DNA of 64,000 nucleotides from Toxonevra muliebris (Eukaryota; Arthropoda; Insecta; Diptera; Pallopteridae): assembly GCA_963691655.1 (NCBI GenBank), contig OY829326.1:76935235-76999234 (forward strand), in the 5' to 3' direction. The notes below the pieces were generated by a model that had not been told where the DNA came from, ran no database searches, and worked only from the letters and a program-made list of their open reading frames with translations. Position numbers and translations under genes: made by a program. Positions 22,855 to 33,699 of this stretch are shown here, in pieces (position 1 is the stretch's first letter; every line of letters begins with the position of its first letter).

Positions 22855-23370
22855 AAAATGAGCAGAGACGGGACAAGTGTACTTAGGGTAATGGGGGTTC
22901 GCTGAGTCCGAATCCGTGGTCCGTTTTGCTCTGCTACACAATTTTGTGAATTTCTTAGGATTTAATTGTTCAAGAACACAAAGTAGATAGATCAAGAAAG
23001 CAACTTGAGAAAAAAAAATATTTTTGGCTCAGCGACGAGGTGCCATATGGCCCCACTAGGCATTACTGGGTTAAGCTAACAACGAGATAAAAGTGAAAGA
23101 TGATAACGAGGATGAAAAAAAATAAGGAGAAAATAAATTAATTAAAAAAAAATTTTTTTTTTCATTTTAAAAGTTGAAAAATAACAAAAAACGAAAATTT
23201 TTTTTTGTAAAAATGGATGTTTCGATGAAAAAAATTTGAACTGCATTTAAAATTTTATTTTTTTTCAATTTTAAAAATGTAGATGTCAATAAAAAAAAAT
23301 GATGACGTATCAGAGCAAACGGACCACGGATTCGTTAAGTGCTTTTGTCCCGTCTCTGCTCGTTTTCAAA
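22855..23370. repeat. inverted repeat pair, ~75-bp arms
   Basis: The left arm (about 22858-22938) with GAGCAGAGACGGGACAAG and GAATCCGTGGTCCGTTTTGC pairs with the right arm (about 23306-23370) carrying the complements. The core of about 370 bp is AT-rich. The right arm is similar to the left but lacks some internal bases. The family is unknown. Confidence 0.75.
23040..23070 (+). mobile_element. solo piggyBac-type right terminus
   Basis: GGCCCCACTAGGCATTACTGGG followed by TTAA at 23071-23074 (the first 20 bases define it). Inverted, it matches the terminal region of the 19617-20162 copy (CCTAGTGGGCCATATATG). No left partner was found, so it is a terminal fragment. Confidence 0.55.
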
Positions 23371-23379
23371 AGTTTCCAT

Positions 23380-24880
23380 TTGTAGAACAGTGTAATAAAA
23401 CACCGCATAATATAATTGCACGTATCGTAATAATGGACAATGAAAATAATCTACATTTGGAAATAATCTCTCTCACATTTAAATGCGTAAATAAATTTTG
23501 AGTTCCTTTACACTTGATTATGATACCAATTTGGTTATGTTAACCTAATCCAAAAATAATAAATTTACTAAACATACATTCATAAATATTTCATAGTTGG
23601 TAGAAAACAAAAATCTTAACGTCACAAGCTTACGAAAAATTCAATCTCAAAAGCAAACATAATAAAAATGTCGACACTTTAACGATGCGATGAAAATAAC
23701 GAATTATGAGATTGCAATAAACCAACAATGCCGCCACTGTCGCCGCCGCGAAATAAAACCAAATAACGAAATAAACGCAACTAGGCGAACGAAAAGGAAA
23801 AACTCAGCCCGAAACATTCAGGCAAAACAACAAAACTGTATGAGCAAGCAAAATCAACTTGAAGAAATGATGAAGACAGTACAGGGGAATATGAAGAAGC
23901 TTGACTTTGGCGATAATTTTATGCCTCACGCGCACACACAACTATTAAAATGTAACTCAACATCTGCGGCAAAAGTTTGTAATAATAAATGCGCTAATTA
24001 ATATTCGCCTTCGAGAGAGTGATGCAGATAAATAAAGACGAGCGCTGCGTAGCTGCTGGCTGGCATACATAGGTTAGATTAGGGTTAACATTTTCTTTCA
24101 AATTTAATAATCAAAATGTCGAACGAACTTGTATGAACTAAATGACATTAACAATGCAAAAACATTAATAAACTTATTAAGTACACAACTACAACGCACA
24201 CTTCCTTTGCCGAGTACTTGAAGGAATAAGCTACTTTGAAAATATTTGTGAACCCATGCCAAAAATGCGTTCTTTGGAGACCTTCCTTTTTCCTTCGATT
24301 CGCCCCACTACATAAGGCAATTCATATTCGATTTTACGAGCACAAGTACGCTCGTTAAATAGTTATAAGCGAATTTATACCCGTATTCTTTATATACTTA
24401 TTTTATTTTTTCTCTCTTTTGGATTAGCAAAAGGTCGTAAAGAATTTATTACCAAAAATTTTATATCCTTTTAAACATGTCGGCTATGTCGCATAGACTA
24501 AATGTTTGCGCCATAAATGTTGCAAGTTATAATTGTTAAGTAGATATGCATACATACATACATACATTTATACAACTATATACATATGTATACATATGTA
24601 GATAAAATATCTTATAAATGTATGCATTATTGTATGATAGTTATGCAATCTACAATAATCTTCATTGTAGATAACGATTTTTTATTGCATAAAATATTAT
24701 TTAACTGCAAGTTTATGAGGTGACTATTTGATATTGCTTTCCGAATTACCTTGTTTTTTGCTTAACCACTATAGATAGTGAGCAGTCAAGTAAGGAATTA
24801 GCTTCAGTTTCACCAATGATGTTGTTTAGAAAATATGAATGAACCAACCAACCAACTTAAAACCAACGATGATGTAGACA
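23380..24880. other. gene-free stretch with ATAC/ATGT microsatellites
   Basis: Imperfect CATA/TATG runs occupy about 24541-24600. The frame at 23690-24001 (103 codons) has no recognisable domain, although its central part is rich in Lys, Gln and Asn. I see no host exon that I can support. Confidence 0.4.
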
Positions 24881-24899
24881 GTGGCGGTTCTAGGATTTG

Positions 24900-25870
24900 A
24901 GTTTGGGAGGGGCTGATTTTACTAAATGAAAAGATAAATATCAGACTCACTATCGACCAAAACCCAGACCTAGACCAAAAACTGGTACAAAAATTTTGTC
25001 AAATAGAGGTCAAAACTTAAAAGATAACTGGAACAAAACTGAGGCTAAAATTCAAACTAAAATCGGATAGAAATTAAGCGGAAATTTCGTCCAAATTTCA
25101 AACTAAAATTCAAATACTTTTTTTAGATCGAAGTTCAAACCAAGAAAAGAACCAAATTCAAATCAAAATCTTGATTATGACTTTTCTGGTGGATTTATAT
25201 TGTTAAGTGATCTATTTTGAGAAAACAATTTGAAGGAAATTTGAATTCCCTTTGAGAACAAATTTTGATAAAAGAATTTGTTACATCTCCATTTTTTTGA
25301 GTAATTTTTGGTCGAAACAAAAACCCGAAAAAAATTAAATTAAGATAACAGTTGATTTGAATAGTATTTTAAACGAATTTTTAAAATATATATTCATATC
25401 ACTCTTATCATCGATATCACTATTAATATCGGCCTGGTGATGAGTTTACGATCTCACAACTTCAAAACCAAGTACTTCATTTTTATGAAAAATTAAATAC
25501 GTTCTTTAAGTTTGTTATATATTACTTAAAATGTAAATATATCTTAATTTGACCAAAAAATCAATACATTTTAAATTTCAACGAGATCCGGGTACCGGTT
25601 AACAACCGGTTAAAAAAAAACAATGTTCAGACCACGAATCGGACCAAAATTCCAACAAAAATCGAACAAAATGAGATCAAATTCAGGTCAAAGCTCAGAC
25701 TAAAAACCCAAAATTCAAACCGAATCCGAACCAAAATCAGTTTTAAAATTTATTCCAAAATTAAAAAAAAAGGTTTAGACCACAACTCAGACTAACAATT
25801 AGACAAAACTTTAGGCCAAAAGGACACCAAATACCAAACGAAAGCAACCCAAAATTCAGACCAAAAACTA
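24900..25870. repeat. degenerate short-period repeat, CAGACCAAAAACT-like
   Basis: Phrases such as CAGACCAAAAACT, GACCAAAACCCAGACC, CAAACTAAAATTCAAAT and CAGACTAAAAACCC recur on a loose period of about 12-14 bp. They form two blocks (about 24950-25160 and 25620-25870) separated by ordinary AT-rich DNA. This looks like an old, strongly diverged minisatellite or the repetitive part of a decayed element. Confidence 0.6.
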
Positions 25871-25882
25871 GTAAGAATATCT

Positions 25883-26747
25883 GGATCCAAAATGGCGGAC
25901 AAATTTTTAAAAATCGATCGTTTTTGCTTGTAGGTTTTTGGGGTCGCTGAATTCGACCCTGTACTCAGCTTTTCTTTATCACATCTACGTACATGTTTCA
26001 TAGCTAAGAGAAAGTTGTTTATCATGGAAGGAAGGAAAAAAATTACTTAGACAGTAATAGTCCACCCAGGATAATTTCTTAAGAAAAACTGAACTAGGTG
26101 GTTTTGACTTTCGTTGACCCCAAATACTTTTTGATTGGAAATATTTTTCTCAAAGGCTGTTTGTTGCTTTTTAACGGTAAATCCAGTATTTAGGCAGTAT
26201 AAAGGCAAAAAAAAATTGTAATCTTTCAAATTAATTTCTGGGAAAAATTCTAGATTAAGGTGGTTTGGAGCTTCAATGACTTGAACTATTTTTTTATGGG
26301 GAATTTTTATTATTTTTTCCAACAATTAATCAAGGACAAAGGGATTTAAAAAAAAGGTTAAATTCTTAAAAAAAAGTTGGACCTAGGTAATTTTGTCCTT
26401 CGCTGACCCCTACTACTTTTCGATAGGGAACATTTTTTACCAAAACCTAATGATAGGTTTCGCGTCCCTTTACCCGGTATAATCATTTATGGAATACAGG
26501 CTTCATGTAACTCCCAAAAGGGTTGGTGGAGTCTTGCTGTCTAAGTATTTTTTTTTTCTTCTTTCTTTTTCCTAGCTAAAAAAAAATTATGTATTGGTCC
26601 CGCGCATACCAAAATTATGGGTTTCGGCCCCTATACCAGGGATTCAAGACGTAATAGTACAGGGTCAGATTCAGCTATCCCCAAAACCTAGTAAGAATTT
26701 CCAAGCAAAAAGGATTGATTTTTAAAAAAATTTCCGGCATTTTGGAT
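25883..26747. repeat. inverted repeat pair with internal repeated units
   Basis: Arms at about 25883-25964 and 26656-26747 pair (GTACAGGGTC.GATTCAG; AAAAATTT..CCGGCATTTTGG). Between them three related stretches occur at about 26090-26150, 26260-26310 and 26380-26440. Each has an AGGTGGTTTTG..TTCGTTGACC-like part followed by ACTTTTTGATAGGGAA-like bases. In the minus strand these read as similar short peptides (FGVNESQNHLVQFF and similar), but stops interrupt them. Confidence 0.65.
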
Positions 26748-26835
26748 TTCAGAAAAATAACTTCAAGTATAACTTCATAAGTATTATTTAATCAGATATA
26801 TTGTTTACGTTGCTTCTAAAGTATTATGAAAAGAA

Positions 26836-26966
26836 TAATAATTTACGTTGCCTGTAACTTTTATTTTATAAGAAATATTTTTTACGTTGTTAAATAAATA
26901 TTACGGATGAGAATAATTTTTTACGTTTCAGGTAACTTTTATTTTACAAGAAATATTTTTAACGTT
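26836..26966. repeat. short tandem duplication, ~60-90 bp unit
   Basis: TTTACGTT..GTAACTTTTATTTTA.AAGAAATATTTTT.ACGTT occurs twice in direct orientation (about 26842-26896 and 26916-26966). The frame that runs through it (26907-27101) and the next (27098-27343) have no recognisable domain. Confidence 0.6.
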
Positions 26967-27620
26967 TTTCAATTTTTTTTTATTACAGCTAGTTCTCCGA
27001 TGATGCTGAAGAATGTTTTGCCCCCATTTCGTCCTAAAGCAGAGCATTTGATGATAAAATTAAATAAAGTTTCTTTTTTCAGCTGGTATTTACAGTTATG
27101 ACCGAGGGTTTTGCTCGTGATTCCCATTTTTCTTTTCGTTTTTTTATAAGTTGGGATGATCTCTTCCAATTGCAATTTAGCTTGTCCTGCAGGTCGTTAG
27201 GCTATTCCCTCTACAATTGGCTCTCACAATATATTTTTTTAAATTTCAGTCATGATTGCAGGGTAGATCCCTTCCGGGACAGTTCGGTTGACATTTTATT
27301 ATTTTCCATGCTCCGCTGTCCGGGGACTATAGTTACCAGATAATGGGGCTTCGTCTGGATTTTTAGAGCCCGAAAAATAGCGATTTTCTTTTAATGTCCT
27401 ATCTTCATCTTCCAACCTTGTCGGGGATCCGTATTAGACAAACGATGTGCTGTCGGGTTAGGTTAGCAAAGCTCTCCCTGCACTATTTTAAACGATTAGA
27501 CGTGGTGACAAAAGCACGATTGCAAGTGGCTACCCTATACGATAGGCAAGGTTTATGAAGCAAGTACGAGTTTACAAGAATACGACTACTGACTTTAAAA
27601 ATTCATTTCGATAATATAGA

Positions 27621-28176
27621 AATATTAAATTTCACTTGACTTAAAGGCCAGGTGAACAGACATACTTTTTTTTGAAAGATGGTTTTGAAAATCAACAAAA
27701 AATAGTGAAATTAATTATTTTGTATACGAAATGAAAAATTTATCTAGATAAAATAACAAACTTGATGTAGAAATTATAACTTTACAGGTTCTCATATATT
27801 TTTAAAAGGCTACAGCTGACCAAACTTTCATAAAAAAATATGGAAAATGAGCGAAATTCAACAAAAATGCCTTTTTCCACATTTCGCTATCTTTAACTTA
27901 TGTCAACTTCTATAATACTGTGTTATATACATATCATCCCAGGAAATACTTATTCCTCATGTTGAGGCGTAAAAATATTTTAAATTTTTTTTTTTACATC
28001 TGGCCACCTTATTTTTTCGGAATAAACAAAAAACTACTTCACCCTCTAAAATTCAGAAAAAAATTAATTTTATTTTTTTGAGTACTAAAATCTTTTGTTG
28101 AAGGCATATAGAAATTGAATTTTGAAAATTTTCAAAATTGGATCATGGCATCTAATACTGGGCTAAAATGGGTTAA
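27621..28176 (+). repeat. dispersed ~0.5-kb repeat, copy 1
   Basis: Matches 56836-57347 in the same orientation. Shared blocks include AAGGCCAGGTGAACAGAC, ATTTTGAAAATCAACA, GCTGACCAAACTTT, GAAATTCAACAAAAATGC and CATGGCATCTA. Both copies end at GGGTTAAT, which is compatible with a TTAA-type terminus, but the left ends lack a matching CCC end. It is non-coding. Confidence 0.8.
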
Positions 28177-28179
28177 TAC

Positions 28180-28925
28180 ACTCGACTTAGTGTTAGATCT
28201 ATACAAAATAATAAAATGGAAATAATTTTTGAGAAACTATTGTGGGTTCCAAAACGATCGTTGATTCGCTGATTTAGTGTGTTAATTAAGAGTGTTAATT
28301 AATAGAAGTTAATTTTAAATGCTCATAATATTCAATCCTAGCATATGCATACATACTAGGGTTGCTACTTACGTTTTGAGATATGGCAACAACAGTGTAG
28401 ATATGTCAAATCTGACATCAGCATCTTAAATTTTGACGTTTTTAATGGTAAACGTACTCAGAACCACAGTATACAGTATGCCAGATAGCAGAAAGTAGTC
28501 TGAAATATTCTCAGGTCTTCTGAGATTTTACAATTATGACAAGTTTTCGGCCAATAAATTTTGACAAATAATTTTGTTTATGAGAAAAAATCTCTTAACC
28601 TATTTGCGTCAGCTGTTCACAAATAAATAAATGAAATAAAAATATCAAAAACTAATAAACCTTTCGTTTGTTGTTTTTTTTTCGGAAATAAAAGCTCTCA
28701 AAATATTTTGTAGAGTGTGGTTCTATAAAGTATTTAAATATACAATACTTTTAAAATGATCTTCTTCAAAAATATCCTCTTTATATTCTAAATAGTTTTA
28801 CCGATTTCAAAAGAAAAGAGGGCGTCACTTCTATTTATTTCACTTTATTAATTTCACTATGCTCAGAACGTTTTGTCAAACGAGTGCTATGTGTTGTTTA
28901 CAGTGACTTGAAAAATTCATCTCGG
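28180..28925. other. AT-rich stretch, partly 5' leader of a mariner relic
   Basis: The last ~70 bp before 28930 lead directly into the mariner-like ATG, so they are probably its untranslated leader. Nothing else recognised. Confidence 0.4.
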
Positions 28926-28929
28926 CCAA

Positions 28930-29190
28930 AAAATGCATTTAAATCGTGAACATTTTCGTGCTATGATTTTTGACGTGGATTAACTGGTCTTAGGAATTCT
29001 ATCGTGGTCGTAGTTCGCTCCTGGACGAATTCCGAGAAGGTCATCCAAAATCGGTTGTTGTGCCAGAAAACATCGGTGCTGTGCGTGAACTGATATTGCA
29101 AAATCGGCATGTGACTTATCGTGAGATTGAGGCATGCTTGGGCATTTATTCCATTCGCATACATTCAATATTGCATGAACATGGCCGCCA
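28930..29190 (+). pseudogene. mariner transposase N-terminal fragment (second mariner lineage)
   Basis: Starts MHLNREHFRAMIFDV, then after a deletion continues in another frame as YRGRSSLLDEFREGHPKSVV, VPENIGAVRELILQNRHVTY and REIEACLGIYSIRIHSILHE. This is the DNA-binding half of a common insect mariner lineage different from the one at 481-1521. The catalytic domain is absent and no terminal repeat was found on either side. Confidence 0.85.
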
Positions 29191-29229
29191 AAATCGTACA
29201 AAATGCCAACTGCATACCATAGGGTGACC

Positions 29230-31060
29230 GAATCAACGCTCCATAGGTACGAGAAGTTAGTATAAGACATGCTGAGCCAAAATTTTACAATTACGATTGT
29301 GGTCAACTTCCACTTCAATAATTTTAATATGTTTGGTTGTTTTAATATACACGACAAATCATCGCAATGCAACCGTGGACGTCGTGAGCAGTGTTGCTTC
29401 TTTTTGTGTAATAATTTTATTGCAATAATTCAAGAATTTTTTCGTTGAGTAAACCTTTTGAGAAAATATGTCGTGTATCTGGTGCTAATGCGATAATTAT
29501 GATAATTTTTGTGTTTGCGAGCAATCGCTAATGGTCGAATGCGTTTGCCAACGAGTGTTTTTAATTTCTTGCAGCGCAACGCGACGACGTTAATGCTGCT
29601 GCATGCAACACGCTTCTACAACATACATACAATGAGCTCGTTACAAACATAGAAGGTACATATTAATTTTCTTATGCTTGTATATGTATGTATAGCCAAG
29701 TATAGAGGTAAGTAAACTCGCTTGTTTTTATTGTAAATTTCAACCACCAGTTATTTTTATTAATTTTATTTTTTGGTGAAAGCGTTTAAACTCAAGAATA
29801 AAATAAAAACAGCAGCACATAGTTATCGAAAAAACATTAGCACCAACAACTCTTAATGGTTTTTGTTCTTGTTGCTTTTGTTTCTACTAAATTTCAATTG
29901 GCAATTTAATGGTTTTCCATTATTTTGATATCAATATACTTTGACAAGATTGCATCGATAAAATCGCTATTTATCTATATATCTGCATATCGATCTATCT
30001 ATCTATCTATCAATGTGTGTATTATACCAACAACAAAGATATCACCACCAAGCAGCAGCAACAGCACCGAAACCTACAGAATTGAAATCAATCGTTTGAT
30101 CGGGCATAAAACGCAAATTGAATATCGCGTGATTGCAATTCGTCGTCACGGCATAGAACCGCGGCAAACGCGACACCGCTGAATGCGGCACTGATACTTT
30201 TAACTACTTAAGCAACGGTTATGTTGAGTGTAAGAGGTGCACATTAATAATTAACAACAACATTACACACACACTCACATACACTCTACTTCTTCGACCT
30301 CCCTTTCCACTACCCAATCACGACATTGTCATTTCATTTGAAGACACAGAAAAATACAGAATACCACTTTTACTACAAGCAAAACGAAACGACACAACAT
30401 TTTGCCGACAAAAAGTTAAGGTAAAAATAAAATGAAATAAAATGCCGCAAATGTAATGCAAATGCATTGCAATGCAACGGCATCTTGCAGCAATGTTGCC
30501 TATTGAGGCGTGCAACCTTATACCCCGCACGGCATACCCTCCCAACTTGGCTACCTTCGCGTGCGCGTGAATTCCCCTACATACACCTATTTTACTCTTC
30601 ACACACACATACACACACTCACCCATGAAGTGCGCATAAATTTTGCGAATTTCAATATAAAAATTTACATAAACATGTTTTTTAACTTTGTACAAACGAT
30701 TATCTTAACGATGCATATTTTTTTCTTCCATTTCTTCGTCTTCTTACTGCTATTTTCTGGTAGATTTGCAATGATTACACTTAGAGAAATACATATGTGT
30801 ACGTCCACATACACAGGTGCTAAATTCATTCATGTTTCTTTGTAACAATTTCAATTGTTATATTCAAATAAAAGCTGCTAGTTTTTTTATTCAAGTCCAG
30901 TTTTGTTAGTTTCCGATTTAATCAACACTTATCAGTACCAGATTCATTCCTTTCCTACTGGTCCTTGATCAGGTTTTGCACAGCACACTGGACGGGAAAA
31001 ATCGAGGCATCCCATGTAACTTCACAGAACAACTAGAGGATCTCGATTACGCTAAATGAG
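29230..31060. other. gene-free stretch with TCTA and CA microsatellites
   Basis: A TCTA run at about 29990-30010, CAG/CAA-rich DNA at about 30045-30070, and CACACA runs near 30265 and 30600. Frames at 29925-30182, 30318-30695 and 30510-30845 overlap on opposite strands and show no domain. The CAA/CAG-rich character resembles untranslated or regulatory DNA near fly genes; that is an impression only. Confidence 0.4.
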
Positions 31061-31070
31061 TTTAAGCTAA

Positions 31071-31580
31071 ATGATCTATTCGCGGAATCAGCAGAAATCA
31101 AAAATCAACACCAAAAAAACCAAATCAATGAAGATATATGGAAATGCCATGAACACATTCTCGGTGGGACCAACAAAGATCGAATACGTAGATCGCTTCA
31201 GATACTTGGGGAGCATCATTTCAGCCGAAGACAGTGCAAGTCAAGATATCAAAGCGGGAATTGGAAAAGGGAATGGTGTATTTTCAGATTTAATATCCGC
31301 CAATACAAAAATTAATATCTTCAAATCGATCGCCATATCTGTGCTGTTATACAGATACGAAACCACTAAAGCCCTAATGCATAACTAATACGGTGGAAAA
31401 TGCCGAGCCAGGACGGTCACTTGCCTGATACCATCTTCAAATAGTGATGTAATCAAATATATCAAATCAAACCAACATCGCTTTTTTTTAAATAAATGGG
31501 TCCACCTAATATGGCCGATCCTGTTTACTAATACCTCCATCTCACCAAAAATTTGCAATGCCTTCTTTACTATGGTTCCT
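31071..31580 (+). pseudogene. non-LTR retrotransposon C-terminal fragment
   Basis: Reads NTKKTKSMKIYGNAMN, then IEYVDRFRYLGSIISAEDSA, SQDIKAGIGKGNGVFSDL and INIFKSIAISVLLYRYET. This is the region just after the reverse-transcriptase fingers/palm in insect non-LTR elements, normally YLGSIIS...DIKARIGKA...LYGCET. It carries a deletion after VFSDL. The weakly similar HRFFLNKWVHLIWPILFTNT follows to about 31580. No polymerase core remains. Confidence 0.8.
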
Positions 31581-31664
31581 CTGTTGTGTCATTTCAAGTG
31601 TTTATTTTGTATAGGAGGTGTCATGCCCATTTATTTAAGTTAAATAAAATATAAACTATCTTAA

Positions 31665-32135
31665 CCCTTCGGAGGGAGCGCCGCGGCAAATTAGCCTCAA
31701 ATTGTTTATTTTGTGTTTTTAAAATACAAATCATAGTAGCCGACCGCTGCCACTCCAGTGACTTTGTAAGTTTTGAGATGCAGCGTGGTTTACCGTTAGC
31801 CGTTGGTTTCTGCGTTACATCGTTTAGCTGCTTTTTGTGTTTGAAAATTGGCGTCTCGCTTTTGCGGCTAATTTGCCGCGGCGCGCCCTTTCGGATAACA
31901 AAAAAATTCAAGGGTAGCTTGATGAAAATTTTTCAAAGTCAAAATGATGACAAATAAACATTTCAAAATAAATGCTTAAAACATAGTTCAATATCTCTAG
32001 AAATCAATCAATTGTTTTATTTTAATGATTTTTTTTTGCCATAAATAAGAAAACTTGCAGTCGATACTATGAAATTTACCTTGCGGCTAAATTACCGCGG
32101 TGCGTGTAACTTTTCAGAGCGCGCCCTCCCAAGGG
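31665..32135. mobile_element. piggyBac-type MITE with GC-rich internal repeats
   Basis: TTAA at 31661-31664 and 32136-32139. The ends CCCTTCGGAGGGAGCGC and, inverted, CCCTTGGGAGGGCGCGC match at 15 of 17 positions. Inside, a block CCGCGGCAAATTAGCC (about 31681-31697) is repeated inverted at about 31864-31880 (GGCTAATTTGCCGCGG) and again at about 32083-32099 (GGCTAAATTACCGCGG). The 96-codon minus-strand frame across the left part is a by-product. It is 471 bp long. Confidence 0.88.
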
Positions 32136-32271
32136 TTAAAACGGGAGTGTCATCATAACAATACTGAAACAAATTTTAAAATTGGGTTGGTAGTTCAAAA
32201 TATTACCTCAATAATACAAACCAAACTTTCCCAAGTGATCAGCCTCGTCTGTGAGAGCCTCGGGAGTGGTC

Positions 32272-32291
32272 CGCGGGAGGCTTCTCCCGCG
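32272..32291. repeat. perfect GC-rich hairpin
   Basis: CGCGGGAG-GCTT-CTCCCGCG: 8-bp arms and a 4-base loop inside a GC-rich island (about 32240-32310) that stands out from its AT-rich surroundings. Confidence 0.85.
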
Positions 32292-32440
32292 CATATGGCA
32301 GGCCGAGAGGAAAAGCCGGCTAAAATTTATATAAGTGCAAAAGTGAAATAATTTAATGTCTATGTTAAAGAACGGCACAAGTAATGCGGTTTAGACTGAA
32401 AATGAAAAACCCGAAAAGTAAGAGCAAAAATGGTATAATA

Positions 32441-33680
32441 TTGGGAGTATGAATGTATAAACTCTTATTGTTTTCGTAATTTGGACATTTATTGTGAAAA
32501 AGTGATTATAAATTTATTCTTTAAAGTATTGTCCATCGTTAGCCACAACCTTTTCCCATCTTTCTGGTAGCATACGGATTCCGCGTCGAAAGAACTCCTC
32601 ATCTTTTGAGGCTATCCACGAATCGACCCATTTTTTGAGTTCTTCGAAAGAACGGAAGTGCTGTTCAGCCAGGCCTTGTGTCATCGATCGGAACAAGTGG
32701 TAATCAGAAGGAGCAATGTCTGGAGAATACGGCGGGTGGGGTAGCACTTCCCATTTCAGCGTTTCCAAAAATGTTTTTACTTGCCTTGCAACATGCGGCC
32801 GAGCATTGTTGTGCTGAAGAATAACTTCGTTATGTCTCAAACGCATCAATTGTAGTCGGTAGCGGTCGCCAGTGATCGTTTCATTCGGTTTCAACAGCTC
32901 ATAATACACGACACATTTCATATCCCACCAAATACACAGCATGAGCTTGGATCAATGGATGTTCGGCTTTGCCGTTGATGTTGATGCATGTCCGGGTGGT
33001 CCCCATGATTTTTTACGCTTTGGGTTATCGTAACGTATCCACTTCTCATCGCCAGTCACAATACGATGCAGAAAACCCTGTCTTTTCTGTCGTTCAATCA
33101 GCAGTTCATATGTGAAAAATCGTCGTTCGACGTCTCTCGGCTTCAATTCGTACGGCACCCAATTTCCTTGCTTTTGAATCATTCCCAATGCTTTTAATCG
33201 TTTGGAAATAGTTGATTGATCAACTCCTAAAGATTCTGCAAGTTCTTGTTGCGTTTGACATGAATCTTCTTCGAGTAATGTCTTCAATTCTTCATCTTCG
33301 AACTTTTTCGGGCCGCCTGAACGTTACCTGTCTTCAACATCAAAAACACCACTTTTGAAACGGGCATACCACACCTGACACATTCTAACAGTCAGGATAA
33401 GCTTCAGTGAGTAAACGATGTGCTTCAGTTGCGTTTTTCTTTAAATGGAAGAAACAAATTAAAACTTCCCGCAAATGTTGTTTTGTTGGCACGAAATTCG
33501 ACATTTTCAGCTATAGTAAAACACTTTTGCAAAATTATGAAAATTATTTGACAAATCAATTCTTGTAGTATTTTTGGCTCTCTTCGAGATAGAATAGCTG
33601 TCAATGTCAAAAAAATGGAGCGTACATATGATAGATATGAAGTTAATCACAATTACGAGTTTATACATTCATACTCCCAA
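32441..33680 (-). mobile_element. mariner transposon, second copy, internally decayed
   Basis: Same family as 316-1594, opposite orientation. The ends TTGGGAGTATG and CATACTCCCAA are identical at their outer 11 bp, with TA at 32439-32440 and 33681-33682. Length is 1240 bp, 39 bp shorter than the intact copy, and the difference is accounted for: a 39-bp deletion and an 11-bp deletion in the gene, offset by 11 extra bases in the leader. Confidence 0.95.
32514..33504 (-). pseudogene. mariner transposase, dead copy
   Basis: The start codon is preserved at 33504 (MSNFVPTKQ). Lesions relative to the 481-1521 gene: an 11-bp deletion after the TDC codons that brings in TAG at once; a Glu codon turned to TAA in the EDR-ERSGG region; a Gly codon turned to TGA in IHGSK (near 32950); and an in-frame deletion of 13 residues (SRALKDKRPEYEN). 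The catalytic motifs GDEKWI, HNNARPH and APSDYHLF can still be read, but the second catalytic Asp is now Asn (HNN for HDN). It retains the ancestral PPYSPDIAPSD where the intact copy has Leu. It cannot make a transposase. Confidence 0.93.
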
Positions 33681-33699
33681 TAATTCTTTCAGAGCAAGA

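Noticed and set aside
20885..23074. TTAA at 20885 paired with TTAA at 23071 as one piggyBac element
   Set aside because: It would cut across the inverted arms of element X; the TTAA at 21999-22002 has a better matching inverted end.
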